A stretch of DNA of 64,000 nucleotides from Stenotrophomonas maltophilia. Its GTDB lineage: Bacteria > Pseudomonadota > Gammaproteobacteria > Xanthomonadales > Xanthomonadaceae. The translations under genes and the position numbers were made by a program. Shown here one piece after another: positions 24,101 through 32,952 of the stretch (the stretch's first letter is position 1; each line of letters opens with the position of its first letter). Location: NCBI RefSeq assembly GCF_003205835.1, contig NZ_CP029773.1:1830501-1894500 (forward strand). The letters are read 5' to 3'. The notes beneath the pieces are model-generated. The model was not told where the DNA came from, did no database searches, and was given only the letters and a program-made list of their open reading frames with translations.

Positions 24101-26944
24101 TTGTCCACGCATGCTGAACCGGCGGAAGAGCCACCACACGAGGCTGTGCTGAGCACGGCGCTGGTGCGCGCGTTGCATGCGCTTTTGCCGGAAGCGGCCG
24201 TGGTCCGCGTCGGCTGGGACGACCCGCAGCTTGGCCGTGGCCAGGGCGGCTGGCCGTCGCCGGCAGTTGCCGGCCACGTGGCCGCGGAGCCGGGAACCGG
24301 CGATGGCCAGCATGGCTGGGAGTACGACGGTGCGCGGCTGCTGTTGTCGGTGGCCGGAGCGGCGCCTTCGCCGGCCTGGTGGGGGGTGGCCCGGCAAGCG
24401 ATGGAGCTGGCGCTGCAGCGCGGCCGCCAGGCCGGCCAGATCAAGGCGCTGGAAGAGGCCGAGCGGCTGCAGCAGGCGTTGTTCCAGATTGCCGATCTGG
24501 CCGGTGCCGACCTGGAAATGCCCGAGATGCTGCGCCACGTGCATGGCGTTCTGGGCACGCTGATGTATGCGGAGAACTGCTACATCGTCGAGTACGACGA
24601 CGTGCGCGACCAGATACGCTTCCTGTACTTCGCCGATCAGGTCGATGATTTCGTCGCCGATCCCACGCAGAGCCATGACGCCAGCGAGATGCCGCGCAGC
24701 CTGACCGTGGCGTTGCTGCGTCATGGCAGGCCGCTCAGTGGTCCCTCGCGCAAGCTGCTGGCGCAGGTGATGGAGCAGGAACACGACCCGCAGCGCGGCC
24801 CGGAAAGCCTGGACTGGCTGGGTGTGCCGATGCTGCGCGATGGCCGCGTATGCGGTGCCATCGTGGTTCAGAGCTATGAACAGGCGGCCCGCTATGGCGA
24901 GGCCGAGCGCGCATTGCTGGGCTTCGTTGCGCAGCACGTACAGACCGCGATGGACCGGCGCCAGGCGCAGGTGCGGCTGGAACAGCAGGTGGCGCGGCGC
25001 ACCCAGGAACTGCAGCGCGCCAACCACAGCCTGCAGGACGAGGTGGCCGAGCGTCGTCGCGCCGAACAGCTGCAGACCGCCCTGTACAACATCGCCGAGA
25101 TGGCGATGTCGGCCGACAGCCTGGCCCAGTTCTACGGACAGGTGCATGGGGTGGTCGGGCGCCTGCTCGACGCTCGCAATTTCTACATCGCCCTGGTGAA
25201 CCCTGCCGGCAACGGCCTGGACTTCGTCTATTCGGTGGACGAACACAACGCCAGCCGCGCGCCGCGACCGTTCAGCCGTGGCCTGACCGAATACGTGGTA
25301 CGCAACCGGCGCCCGCTGCTGGCTTCGCGTGGGCAGATCGACGCGTTGCTGGCCAGCGGCGAAGTGCGCGAATCCGGTACGCGCTCGCACTGCTGGCTGG
25401 GCGTGCCACTGCTGCGCGACGACGAAGTCGTTGGCGCGATCGTGGTGCAGAGCTACAGCGAGAGCAGCGCCTTCAGCGTGCACGATCAGCGTCTGCTGAC
25501 CTTCGTCGCGCAGAACATCGGCACCGGGCTGGCCCGCCAGCGCGACCAGCAGCGGCTGCGCTCGGCGCACGCCGAGCTGGAGAAGCGCGTGGAAGAGCGA
25601 ACCCGCGAACTGGCCGAGGTCAACGAAAAGCTGCTCGGCCAGATCGGCGAACGCCTGCGCGCCGAGCAGCGCCTGACCCACCAGGCCATGCACGATGCGT
25701 TGACCGGCCTGCCCAACCGCCTGCACCTGCTGGATCGCCTGCAGGATGCGCTGGCGCTGGCCCGGCGTGAGGGCGGCCCGGTGTTCGCCGTGCTGTTCCT
25801 CGACCTGGACCGCTTCAAGCTGGTCAACGACAGCATCGGCCATGCCGCCGGCGACCGCATGCTGGTGGAAGTGGCCAAGCGCATCGTGTCGATGGCCGGC
25901 ACCGAGGACGTGGTGGCCCGGCTGGGCGGCGACGAATTCGCGGTGCTGCTGCAATGCCCGCAGGGCCTGGCGCAGGCCTTGGACTTTGGCCAGCGCCTGC
26001 TGCTGGCATTGCAGGAATCGATGTGGATCGCCGGGCGCGAACTGTTCCCGTCCGGCAGCCTGGGCATCGCCTTGTGGAACCCCCGCTACCGCACCGGCGA
26101 AGAGCTGCTGCGTGATGCCGACGCTGCGATGTACCGGGCCAAGGCGCAGGGCCACGACCGTTGCGCGATATTCGACGAGGACATGCGCGAGCAGGCCATG
26201 CGCAGCCTTGATCTGGAAGCCGACCTGCGCCGTGCGATCAACAACCGCGACTTCGTGCCGTTCTACCAGCCGATCGTGCGCCTGTCCGATGGCGAGGTGG
26301 TGGGTCACGAGGCGCTGCTGCGTTGGCAGCACGAGCGCCGTGGGCTGCTGTTGCCAGGCGCGTTCCTGGAGCTGGGCGAGGAGAGCGGCCTGATCGAACA
26401 GGTTGACTGGCTGATCTACGAGCAGGTCATCGCCGGCTTGGTCGAAGGCGGGCACAGCTATGTATCGGTGAACGTGTCACCGCGCCATTTCCGCTCCGCG
26501 GAGTTCAGCGACCGCCTGTTCGGCCTGCTGGACGAGTATGGTGCGGATCCGCAGCGACTGCGCCTGGAAATTACCGAGGTGGCGCTGCTGGATGATGGTC
26601 CGCACACCCTGCGCATCCTGCAGGGCCTGCGCGAGCGCGGCATCCAGGTGCAGCTGGACGATTTCGGTACCGGCTTCTCGGCGCTGTCCTACCTGCACCG
26701 CTTCCCGATCAGTACGCTGAAGATCGACCAGAGTTTCATCGCCGGCCTGCATGGGCCGGAAGTGCAGAGCACGCGCGCGCTGGTCGAGGGCGTGCTGTCG
26801 CTGGCGCGCACGCTGGGCATCGAGACCATCGGCGAGGGCATCGAGACCGAGGCGCAGCAGCAGACGCTGCGCGAACTCGGCTGCGACTACGGCCAGGGCT
26901 ATCTGCTGGGGCGGCCCGCACCGCGGGGCTGCGCGGCGGTCTGA
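24101..26944 (+). CDS. GAF-GAF-GGDEF-EAL cyclic-di-GMP enzyme
   Basis: The 947-residue product has an unassigned N-terminal 100 residues, two GAF domains (about 117-287 and 324-480) each followed by a coiled coil, a GGDEF domain (about 525-680) and an EAL domain (about 695-945). The GGDEF motif is intact (RLGGDEF near 609) but no RxxD inhibitory site precedes it. The EAL domain keeps EALLRW (near 737), NVSPRHF, ITE, DDFGTG, KID, EGIET and QGYLLGRP, so phosphodiesterase activity is expected. It is a predicted bifunctional c-di-GMP enzyme of the cytoplasm. A TTG at 24101 is the favoured start; longer frames would run into the divergent sigma gene. Confidence 0.9.
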   Translation: MSTHAEPAEEPPHEAVLSTALVRALHALLPEAAVVRVGWDDPQLGRGQGGWPSPAVAGHVAAEPGTGDGQHGWEYDGARLLLSVAGAAPSPAWWGVARQAMELALQRGRQAGQIKALEEAERLQQALFQIADLAGADLEMPEMLRHVHGVLGTLMYAENCYIVEYDDVRDQIRFLYFADQVDDFVADPTQSHDASEMPRSLTVALLRHGRPLSGPSRKLLAQVMEQEHDPQRGPESLDWLGVPMLRDGRVCGAIVVQSYEQAARYGEAERALLGFVAQHVQTAMDRRQAQVRLEQQVARRTQELQRANHSLQDEVAERRRAEQLQTALYNIAEMAMSADSLAQFYGQVHGVVGRLLDARNFYIALVNPAGNGLDFVYSVDEHNASRAPRPFSRGLTEYVVRNRRPLLASRGQIDALLASGEVRESGTRSHCWLGVPLLRDDEVVGAIVVQSYSESSAFSVHDQRLLTFVAQNIGTGLARQRDQQRLRSAHAELEKRVEERTRELAEVNEKLLGQIGERLRAEQRLTHQAMHDALTGLPNRLHLLDRLQDALALARREGGPVFAVLFLDLDRFKLVNDSIGHAAGDRMLVEVAKRIVSMAGTEDVVARLGGDEFAVLLQCPQGLAQALDFGQRLLLALQESMWIAGRELFPSGSLGIALWNPRYRTGEELLRDADAAMYRAKAQGHDRCAIFDEDMREQAMRSLDLEADLRRAINNRDFVPFYQPIVRLSDGEVVGHEALLRWQHERRGLLLPGAFLELGEESGLIEQVDWLIYEQVIAGLVEGGHSYVSVNVSPRHFRSAEFSDRLFGLLDEYGADPQRLRLEITEVALLDDGPHTLRILQGLRERGIQVQLDDFGTGFSALSYLHRFPISTLKIDQSFIAGLHGPEVQSTRALVEGVLSLARTLGIETIGEGIETEAQQQTLRELGCDYGQGYLLGRPAPRGCAAV

Positions 26945-26963
26945 GCCGCCGCGCAGGGAAGCA

Positions 26964-27557
26964 TCAGCGCAGGGCCGCGCGACGCTTTTCGTCGATCCAC
27001 TTCGAGGCCTGCGCCGGCTGGTAGTTCTTCATCCACTCCAGCATCGCTTCGATGTCCGAGCCGTACCACAGGTCCTGGCGCTGGTCCGGGTGCAGGAAGC
27101 GCTCTTCCACCATGCGGTCGATCATGCCGATCAGCGGGGCGTAGAAACCCTCCACGTCGAGGAACGCGCACGGCTTGTTGCCGATGCCCAGCTGGCGCCA
27201 GGTCAGCATCTCGAAGATCTCTTCCATGGTGCCGAAGCCGCCGGGCAGCGTGACGAAGCCATCGGCGAGGTCGAACATGCGCGACTTGCGTTCATGCATC
27301 GAACCGACGATCTCCAGTTCGGTCAGGCCGCGGTGGGCCACTTCCCAGTCGGCCAGCTGGCGCGGAATCACGCCGGTCACCTCGCCGCCGGCGGCGAGCA
27401 CGGCATTGGCCACGGTTCCCATCAGGCCGACGTTGCCACCGCCGTACACCAGGCGCAGGCCGTCACGGGCGATGCGGTCACCCAGGGCAATGGCGCGTTC
27501 GGTATAGGCCGGCTTGCTGCCAGCGTTGGAACCACAGTACACACAGATCGATTTCAT
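26964..27557 (-). CDS. LOG-family nucleoside monophosphate phosphoribohydrolase
   Basis: The 197-residue product is a TIGR00730 Rossmann-fold protein of the LOG family. It has ICVYCGSNAG at the N-terminus, GGGNVGLMGTVA, the catalytic ERKSRM segment and PGGFGTMEEIFE. LOG enzymes release free base from cytokinin riboside or AMP-type monophosphates; in a non-plant-associated host the substrate is probably a general purine nucleotide (inference). It converges on the GGDEF-EAL gene with a 19-nt gap. Confidence 0.93.
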   Translation of the reverse strand: MKSICVYCGSNAGSKPAYTERAIALGDRIARDGLRLVYGGGNVGLMGTVANAVLAAGGEVTGVIPRQLADWEVAHRGLTELEIVGSMHERKSRMFDLADGFVTLPGGFGTMEEIFEMLTWRQLGIGNKPCAFLDVEGFYAPLIGMIDRMVEERFLHPDQRQDLWYGSDIEAMLEWMKNYQPAQASKWIDEKRRAALR

Positions 27558-27587
27558 GGATCTTCCTGTCTCTTGGCCGGAAACGAA

Positions 27588-27629
27588 AACGCCCCGTCGC
27601 CGACCGCAGGGCGGTCAGGGACGGGGTGT
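27588..27629 (-). terminator. intrinsic terminator after the aminotransferase gene
   Basis: On the minus strand, ACACCCCGTC pairs with GACGGGGCGTT around an internal GC-rich hairpin, and TTTTCG follows. It lies between the aminotransferase stop and the LOG start. Confidence 0.65.
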
Positions 27630-27650
27630 CCTTGGATTATGAGCCCTTCT

Positions 27651-27724
27651 GTAGAGCCGAGCCATGCTCGGCTGCTCTTCGTTCAGATCGCGGCAAAGGC
27701 CGAGTCGAGCATGGCTCGACTCTA
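27651..27724. repeat. SMAG-type inverted pair
   Basis: A GTAG-headed unit (27651-27674, GCCGAGCCATGCTCGGC core) and an inverted unit ending CTAC at 27724 (GTCGAGCATGGCTCGAC core). The two units differ in sequence but share the layout. They lie just after the aminotransferase stop. Confidence 0.85.
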
Positions 27725-27740
27725 CAAACGCCAAGCAGGC

Positions 27741-29237
27741 TTACGCCGCGGCGGCCTGCTCGCGGCGCGGGCCTTCACGCAGCGCGCGGCCCACCAGGCC
27801 CACCAGCAGGTCCAGCTCCTCGCTGTCCATGCCGAAGTGCGGGGTGAAGCGCAGCGAGTTCTCGCCGCCGTGGATCACGTTGATGCCGTGCTGGCGCAGC
27901 CATTCTTCGGTGGAGTTGGCGCCGTAGCACTTGAACTGAGGAGCCAGCTCGCAGGAGAACAGCAGGCCGGTGCCCTGCACCTTGGTGATCAGGCCGCCCA
28001 GCTCGTTCTTCAGTTGTTCCAGCTTGCGCACGGCCTCGGCACCACGCTCGGCGATGTTGGCGCGCACCTGCGGGGTCAGCTGGGCCAGGGTGGCACAGGC
28101 CACGTCCAGCGCACGCGGGTTGCTGGTCATCGTGTTGCCATAGATGCCCTTGCGGTACAGCTGCGCGGCATGCTCGGTCACCGCCAGCACCGACAGCGGG
28201 TACTGCGCGGCGTTGAGCGCCTTGGAGTAGGTCTCCATGTCCGGCGGGTCCAGGCCTTCGAAGCCCGGGTAATCGACCACCGACAGCACGCCATGCGCGC
28301 GCAGGCCGGCCTGGATCGAGTCGAGCAGCAGCAGGCTGCCATGGGCACGGGTCAGTTCGCGGGCCACGGCATAGAACGACGGCGGCACCGAGCGGCCCGG
28401 GTCGCCTTCGCCCATCACCGGCTCCAGGAACACTGCCTCGATGAACCACTGGTTGCGCGCGGCATCCTCGAACACCTTGCGCAGGCCGGCTTCGTCGTAC
28501 GGCGCCACGGTGATCACCGAATCCTCGCCACGGTAGCTGGCCAGGTGCTGCATGTAGCTCTTGCGGCTGGAATCCGAATAGAGGGCAGGGCGGTCGGTGC
28601 GGCCATGGAAGCTGCCCTTGACCACCACGCGCTTGATCGCAGCACCGGCGTGGCGGGCGCCCGGGTCGGTCTGCAGCTTGGCGTTGACGTCGGCGATGCG
28701 CGCGGCCAGGCCAACGGCCTCTGAACCGGAATTCAGGCACATGAAACGGGTGAACGGGCAGCCGCCACGGCGGTGGCCGATCTCGGCGCGCAGGGCGGTG
28801 ATGAAGCGCTGCTGCGACAGGCTGGGGGTCATGATGTTGGCCATCACCTGCGGGCGGGCCATCGCCTCCAGCACGGCGTCCGGGGTGTGGCCGAAGCCGA
28901 GCATGCCGTAGCCGCCGGCGTCGTACAGCACGGCGCCCTTCAGGGTGACCACCCACGGGCCGCGCGCGGCCAGTGCCACGTACGGGGTTACCGCGTCATC
29001 GGCGTAGAAATTGACGAAACCGTCCTGCATTGCGTCGATCTGCGCCTGTTCGTCCTGCGCCAGCAGCGGCCCCAGGTCGGCCTGCAGGCGCGCGAATTCC
29101 TCGGCAGCGACGTCCACCGCGGCGATCAGCTGCGGATGGTTGGCGGACAGGGCGGTCAGGGTGGCGTCGTCCAGACCGGAGGTGAGGCGGGTGCCGGGCT
29201 GGTTGCGCAGGGGGGCGAGGCGTTCGATGAAGCTCAT
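27741..29237 (-). CDS. class III PLP-dependent aminotransferase
   Basis: The 498-residue product is a fold-type I, class III aminotransferase. Visible blocks are MCLNSGSEAVGLAARIA (PLP phosphate), KGSFHGRTDRP, EPVMGEGD, LLLDSIQAGLRAHG (Asp contacting the pyridine ring; a Ser takes the place of the usual Glu) and the TYSKALNAAQYPLS segment with the PLP lysine. The family includes lysine, ornithine and GABA aminotransferases; the exact amino donor cannot be told. AGGAG lies 7 nt before the ATG at 29237. The divergent queA gene begins 246 nt away. Confidence 0.85.
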   Translation of the reverse strand: MSFIERLAPLRNQPGTRLTSGLDDATLTALSANHPQLIAAVDVAAEEFARLQADLGPLLAQDEQAQIDAMQDGFVNFYADDAVTPYVALAARGPWVVTLKGAVLYDAGGYGMLGFGHTPDAVLEAMARPQVMANIMTPSLSQQRFITALRAEIGHRRGGCPFTRFMCLNSGSEAVGLAARIADVNAKLQTDPGARHAGAAIKRVVVKGSFHGRTDRPALYSDSSRKSYMQHLASYRGEDSVITVAPYDEAGLRKVFEDAARNQWFIEAVFLEPVMGEGDPGRSVPPSFYAVARELTRAHGSLLLLDSIQAGLRAHGVLSVVDYPGFEGLDPPDMETYSKALNAAQYPLSVLAVTEHAAQLYRKGIYGNTMTSNPRALDVACATLAQLTPQVRANIAERGAEAVRKLEQLKNELGGLITKVQGTGLLFSCELAPQFKCYGANSTEEWLRQHGINVIHGGENSLRFTPHFGMDSEELDLLVGLVGRALREGPRREQAAAA

Positions 29238-29483
29238 TGCAGATCTCCTGAAACAATGGGGCGCACGGGTCTTCAAAAGCAAAACGCGCGTCATCACGCG
29301 CGCTTGGGGCAGGCTCGTGCAGCGGACTTCCGGTTCGATGCTAGCACTTGTTTTTTTGCGCGATAACCCCGCAGAAACCTGCTGCATAGCAGCATTTTGC
29401 GCGACGTTCGCCGCGAAGCGCGCCGGCTCGCAGACGCTGGACGTACAATGCGCGCCATTGTCGACCTGTTGCCGCCCACCGCC

Positions 29484-30515
29484 TTGAAGAAGTCCGATTT
29501 CAACTACGACCTGCCGGCTGAACTGATCGCGCAGGCGCCCCTGGCCGAACGTTCCGCCAGCCGCCTGCTGCTGGTGCCGCAAGCCCCCGCCGCGTTCACC
29601 GACCTGCAGGTGCGTGACCTGCCGTCACTGCTGCAGCCCGGCGACCTGCTGGTGTTCAACGACACCCGGGTGATCCCGGCGCGCCTGTTCGGGCAGAAGG
29701 CCAGTGGTGGCCGCGTGGAGATCCTGATCGAGCGCCTGCTGGGCGCCCAGCAGGCCCGCGCGCAGGTGGGGGCCAGCAAGTCGCCCAAGGCCGGCAGCCG
29801 CATCGCGTTGGACGCCGGCGGTGAAGCCGAGGTGCTGGGCCGCGATGGCGAGTTCTACGTGCTGCAGTTCCATGTGCCGGAATCACTGGAGCAGTGGCTG
29901 CTGCATGCGGGTCGCCTGCCGTTGCCGCCGTACATCCAGCGCGAGCCGGGCGTGGACGACCGCGAGCGCTACCAGACCGTGTTCGCGCGTGAAGTGGGTG
30001 CGGTGGCGGCACCGACCGCCGGCCTGCATTTCGACGAACCGCTGCTGGCCGCATTGAAGGACAAGGGCGTGGACTTCGGCCACGTCACCCTGCACGTGGG
30101 TGCGGGCACCTTCCAGCCGGTGCGTGCCGATGACCTGAAGGACCACGTGATGCACCGCGAGTGGCTGAATGTCGGTGCCGAGCTGGTGCAGCAGGTGCGG
30201 CGCACGCGCGCCGCCGGCGGCCGCGTGATCGGCGTCGGCACCACCGTGGTGCGCGCGCTGGAAAGCGCGATGCGCGAGGGTGAACTGCTGCCGTTCGCCG
30301 GCGAGACGCAGATCTTCATCACCCCGGGCTACCGCATCCGCAGCGTCGATGCGATGGTGACCAACTTCCACCTGCCGGAAAGCACGTTGCTGATGATGAT
30401 TTCCGCGTTCGCCGGCAAGGAGCGCGTGTTCGAGGCCTACCAGCACGCGATCGAGCAGCGCTACCGCTTCTTCAGCTACGGCGACGCGATGCTGCTGTTC
30501 CCGCAGGCGGGGTAG
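29484..30515 (+). CDS. queA: tRNA preQ1(34) S-adenosylmethionine ribosyltransferase-isomerase QueA
   Basis: QueA transfers and isomerises the ribosyl moiety of SAM onto preQ1-modified tRNA in queuosine synthesis. The product matches the family from KKSDFNYDLPAELIAQAPLAERS through NDTRVIPARLFG, GAVAAPTAGLHFD, LHVGAGTFQPV and TNFHLPESTLLMM. A TTG at 29484 gives 343 residues and the family N-terminus. An ATG at 29448 would add 12 residues, but it overlaps TACAAT (29444-29449), which looks like the -10 element. The gene belongs with tgt, yajC and secDF, from which it is separated by an opposite-strand orphan gene. Confidence 0.94.
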   Translation: MKKSDFNYDLPAELIAQAPLAERSASRLLLVPQAPAAFTDLQVRDLPSLLQPGDLLVFNDTRVIPARLFGQKASGGRVEILIERLLGAQQARAQVGASKSPKAGSRIALDAGGEAEVLGRDGEFYVLQFHVPESLEQWLLHAGRLPLPPYIQREPGVDDRERYQTVFAREVGAVAAPTAGLHFDEPLLAALKDKGVDFGHVTLHVGAGTFQPVRADDLKDHVMHREWLNVGAELVQQVRRTRAAGGRVIGVGTTVVRALESAMREGELLPFAGETQIFITPGYRIRSVDAMVTNFHLPESTLLMMISAFAGKERVFEAYQHAIEQRYRFFSYGDAMLLFPQAG

Positions 30516-30538
30516 GGCGCTGACCTCTGCCTGCTTGT

Positions 30539-30650
30539 GGTGGGTGCGCACCGTTGGTGCGCACTTGCAGATGACTGAAGGCCAGGGAAGCCACGCATGG
30601 CGTGGCTCTACTGTCTTCGGCGCTGTAGTAAATCCACGCCATGCGTGGAT
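30539..30650. repeat. SMAG-type palindromes after queA
   Basis: A GGTGCGCACC-type palindrome near 30539-30565 is followed by an inverted unit ending CTAC at 30611 (CCACGCATGGCGTGG core) and a GTAG unit at 30625-30650 with the same core. They separate queA from the opposite-strand orphan gene. Confidence 0.8.
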
Positions 30651-30683
30651 CATTCCTTCCGCAAGTGGGTTCCGCCGGGCTGC

Positions 30684-31094
30684 TCAGCCCAAATCCACCT
30701 TGCATTCGCTGAGCGGAACGGACTGGCCGTCGGAGATGATCAGGTGGTCATCTTCAATGCGGGCCAGGCTAAGGCCGAGGTTGCGTGCCCCGGCTTCCAC
30801 AGCCTTCCGCCATCCATCCAGATCGCCGTGGAAGGAAAGGGCGAGGAAGCGCTGGCCGTTGGGTAGGGTTATCCGGCAGCTGTCCGATACGATGCCACCG
30901 CTGCTCGCGGTGAACTCGCCAGCAGAGGCCAGCAATTTGCGGAACTGACTTGAAGCGCTGCTGGTATGGAAATCCTCGTAATAGATGAACTCCACTCCGG
31001 CTACAGGATTTATGCCCGGGGCGATTCGATCGGCTCGTTGCTCGATTTTTCCCCCAAGAATTGCTTCTAGTACCTCGCGGTCACTTCTATTCAT
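30684..31094 (-). CDS. orphan hypothetical protein inside the queA-tgt cluster
   Basis: The 136-residue product (begins MNRSDREVLEAILGG) is soluble, with an alternating beta pattern in its second half (SCRITLPNGQRFLALSFHGDL and RIEDDHLIIS). No family is recognised. It is less GC-rich than its neighbours and is encoded against the direction of queA and tgt, which are normally adjacent. This suggests an inserted accessory gene. The Shine-Dalgarno is weak (AGGAAAT about 15 nt upstream). It is bounded by SMAG palindromes on the queA side. Confidence 0.65.
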   Translation of the reverse strand: MNRSDREVLEAILGGKIEQRADRIAPGINPVAGVEFIYYEDFHTSSASSQFRKLLASAGEFTASSGGIVSDSCRITLPNGQRFLALSFHGDLDGWRKAVEAGARNLGLSLARIEDDHLIISDGQSVPLSECKVDLG

Positions 31095-31281
31095 CTTGGG
31101 CCTGATTTCCTGGCGAAATACGTAGTCCGCCCATCTTGGAGGGGCGACCAGTCAGGGCCAAGGCCAGATGCGACAGTCCAGCAGCCGCGTCGCTCAGGTC
31201 ATTGGTTCCGTTCAGGCCTGAATGGGCGGTCGATCCGGTTTTGGGAGACAATAGGCGACTATTTGCCTGAATGACCGCTCC

Positions 31282-32412
31282 ATGTCCCGACTGCAGTTCC
31301 AGCTCAAGACCCGCGACGGCCGTGCCCGCCGTGGCCGCCTGACCTTCCCGCGCGGCACGGTGGAAACGCCGGCCTTCATGCCGGTGGGAACCTATGGCTC
31401 GGTCAAGGGCATCCTGCCGGACCAGGTGCGTGCGCTGGGCGCCGAGATCATCCTCGGCAATACCTTCCACCTGTACCTGCGCCCGGGCCTGGACATCATC
31501 GCCGACCACGGCGGCCTGCACGGCTTCTGCCGCTGGGATGGCCCGATCCTGACCGACTCCGGTGGCTTCCAGGTGTTCTCGCTGGCCCATCGCCGCAAGA
31601 TCACCGAGCAGGGCGTGACCTTCGCCTCGCCGACCGACGGTGCCCGCGTGTTCCTGGGCCCGGAGGAGAGCATGAAGATCCAGAAGGTGCTCGATTCGGA
31701 CGTGGTGATGATCTTCGACGAGTGCACCCCGTACCCGGCCACCGAGGACGTCGCCCGCCGCTCGATGGAGCTGAGCCTGCGCTGGGCCCAGCGCAGCCGC
31801 AATGCGCATGACGAGCTGGGCAACGACGCGGCCCTGTTCGGCATCGTCCAGGGCGGCGTGCACACCGATCTGCGCAGCCGCTCGGCCGAGGCCCTGCAGG
31901 CGATCGGCTTCGACGGTTACGCCATCGGTGGCCTGGCCGTGGGCGAGCCGGAGCACGAGCGCAACGCCATGCTCGACCACCTGGACCCGGAACTGCCGGG
32001 CGACCGTCCGCGCTATCTGATGGGTGTGGGCCGGCCGGAAGACCTGGTCGAGGGTGTCGCACGTGGCGTGGACATGTTCGACTGCGTGATGCCGACCCGC
32101 AACGCCCGCAACGGCCACTATTTCACCTCGTTTGGCACCGTCCGCATCCGCAATTCCCAGTACGCGCGCGACATGGACCCGATCGAGCCGGGCTGTGGCT
32201 GCGTGGCCTGCACCGGCGGTTACACGCGTTCGTACCTGCGCCACCTGGACCGCTGCAACGAGATGCTGGCGCCGATGCTGGGCACCCTGCACAACCTGTT
32301 CTATTACGAAAAGCTCATGGCCGACATCCGTGCGGCGATCGAGGCGGGAACCTTCCTGGCCTTCCGTGAGTCTTTCTACGCGGCACGCGGGGCGGTAGCA
32401 CCCCCCCTGTAA
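31282..32412 (+). CDS. tgt: tRNA-guanine transglycosylase Tgt
   Basis: Tgt swaps guanine-34 of GUN-anticodon tRNAs for preQ1 in queuosine synthesis. The 376-residue TIM barrel has [15 protein letters not shown], the catalytic [30 protein letters not shown], the second catalytic aspartate region [13 protein letters not shown], and the zinc site [18 protein letters not shown]. It precedes yajC by about 135 nt in the conserved queA-tgt-yajC-secD-secF order. Confidence 0.98.
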   Translation: MSRLQFQLKTRDGRARRGRLTFPRGTVETPAFMPVGTYGSVKGILPDQVRALGAEIILGNTFHLYLRPGLDIIADHGGLHGFCRWDGPILTDSGGFQVFSLAHRRKITEQGVTFASPTDGARVFLGPEESMKIQKVLDSDVVMIFDECTPYPATEDVARRSMELSLRWAQRSRNAHDELGNDAALFGIVQGGVHTDLRSRSAEALQAIGFDGYAIGGLAVGEPEHERNAMLDHLDPELPGDRPRYLMGVGRPEDLVEGVARGVDMFDCVMPTRNARNGHYFTSFGTVRIRNSQYARDMDPIEPGCGCVACTGGYTRSYLRHLDRCNEMLAPMLGTLHNLFYYEKLMADIRAAIEAGTFLAFRESFYAARGAVAPPL

Positions 32413-32546
32413 CCCGAACACCCCCTGCCAAACGGCCCAAGGACGAACGCCCGGGGCCGTGGCATACTTCAAGGCTGACCCAGATCCGCGGTCGACACCC
32501 CGTGCCCGTGAAAGGGCCGGAGCGCCGCCCAACCAAAGGACCAACG

Positions 32547-32891
32547 ATGAACCTGCTTGCCTTCCTGATTCCCGCCGCCCACGCCCAGGCCGCCGGCGGC
32601 CAACCGCAGGGCATGGGCCTGACCACGCTGCTGTTCCCGATCATCCTGATCGCCATCATGTACTTCCTGATGATCCGCCCGCAGATGAAGCGGCAGAAGG
32701 AACACAAGTCCATGCTGGAGAAGATCAAGCGTGGTGACGAAGTGCTGACCAATGGCGGCATCGCCGGCAAGGTCACCGACATCGGCGACAACTTCATCAC
32801 CATCGAAGTGGCCGAGAACGTGCGCATCCGCGTGCAGAAGGGCGCTGTTGGCAGCGTGCTGCCGACCGGTACCCTGGATTCGGCCAAGTAA
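32547..32891 (+). CDS. yajC: preprotein translocase subunit YajC
   Basis: YajC is the small inner-membrane accessory of SecDF. The 114-residue product has an N-terminal hydrophobic stretch ending AAHAQA, one transmembrane helix (about residues 24-44, LTTLLFPIILIAIMYFLMI, followed by RPQMKRQKEH) and a soluble domain with GDEVLTNGGIAGKVTDI. The start at 32547 gives the family N-terminus. It is 61 nt before secD. Confidence 0.96.
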   Translation: MNLLAFLIPAAHAQAAGGQPQGMGLTTLLFPIILIAIMYFLMIRPQMKRQKEHKSMLEKIKRGDEVLTNGGIAGKVTDIGDNFITIEVAENVRIRVQKGAVGSVLPTGTLDSAK

Positions 32892-32952
32892 GCCACTCCC
32901 TTTCCGATGCACAACCGCGGCGCCGGGGATGGCGCCGCGCGGGACCCAAGCA

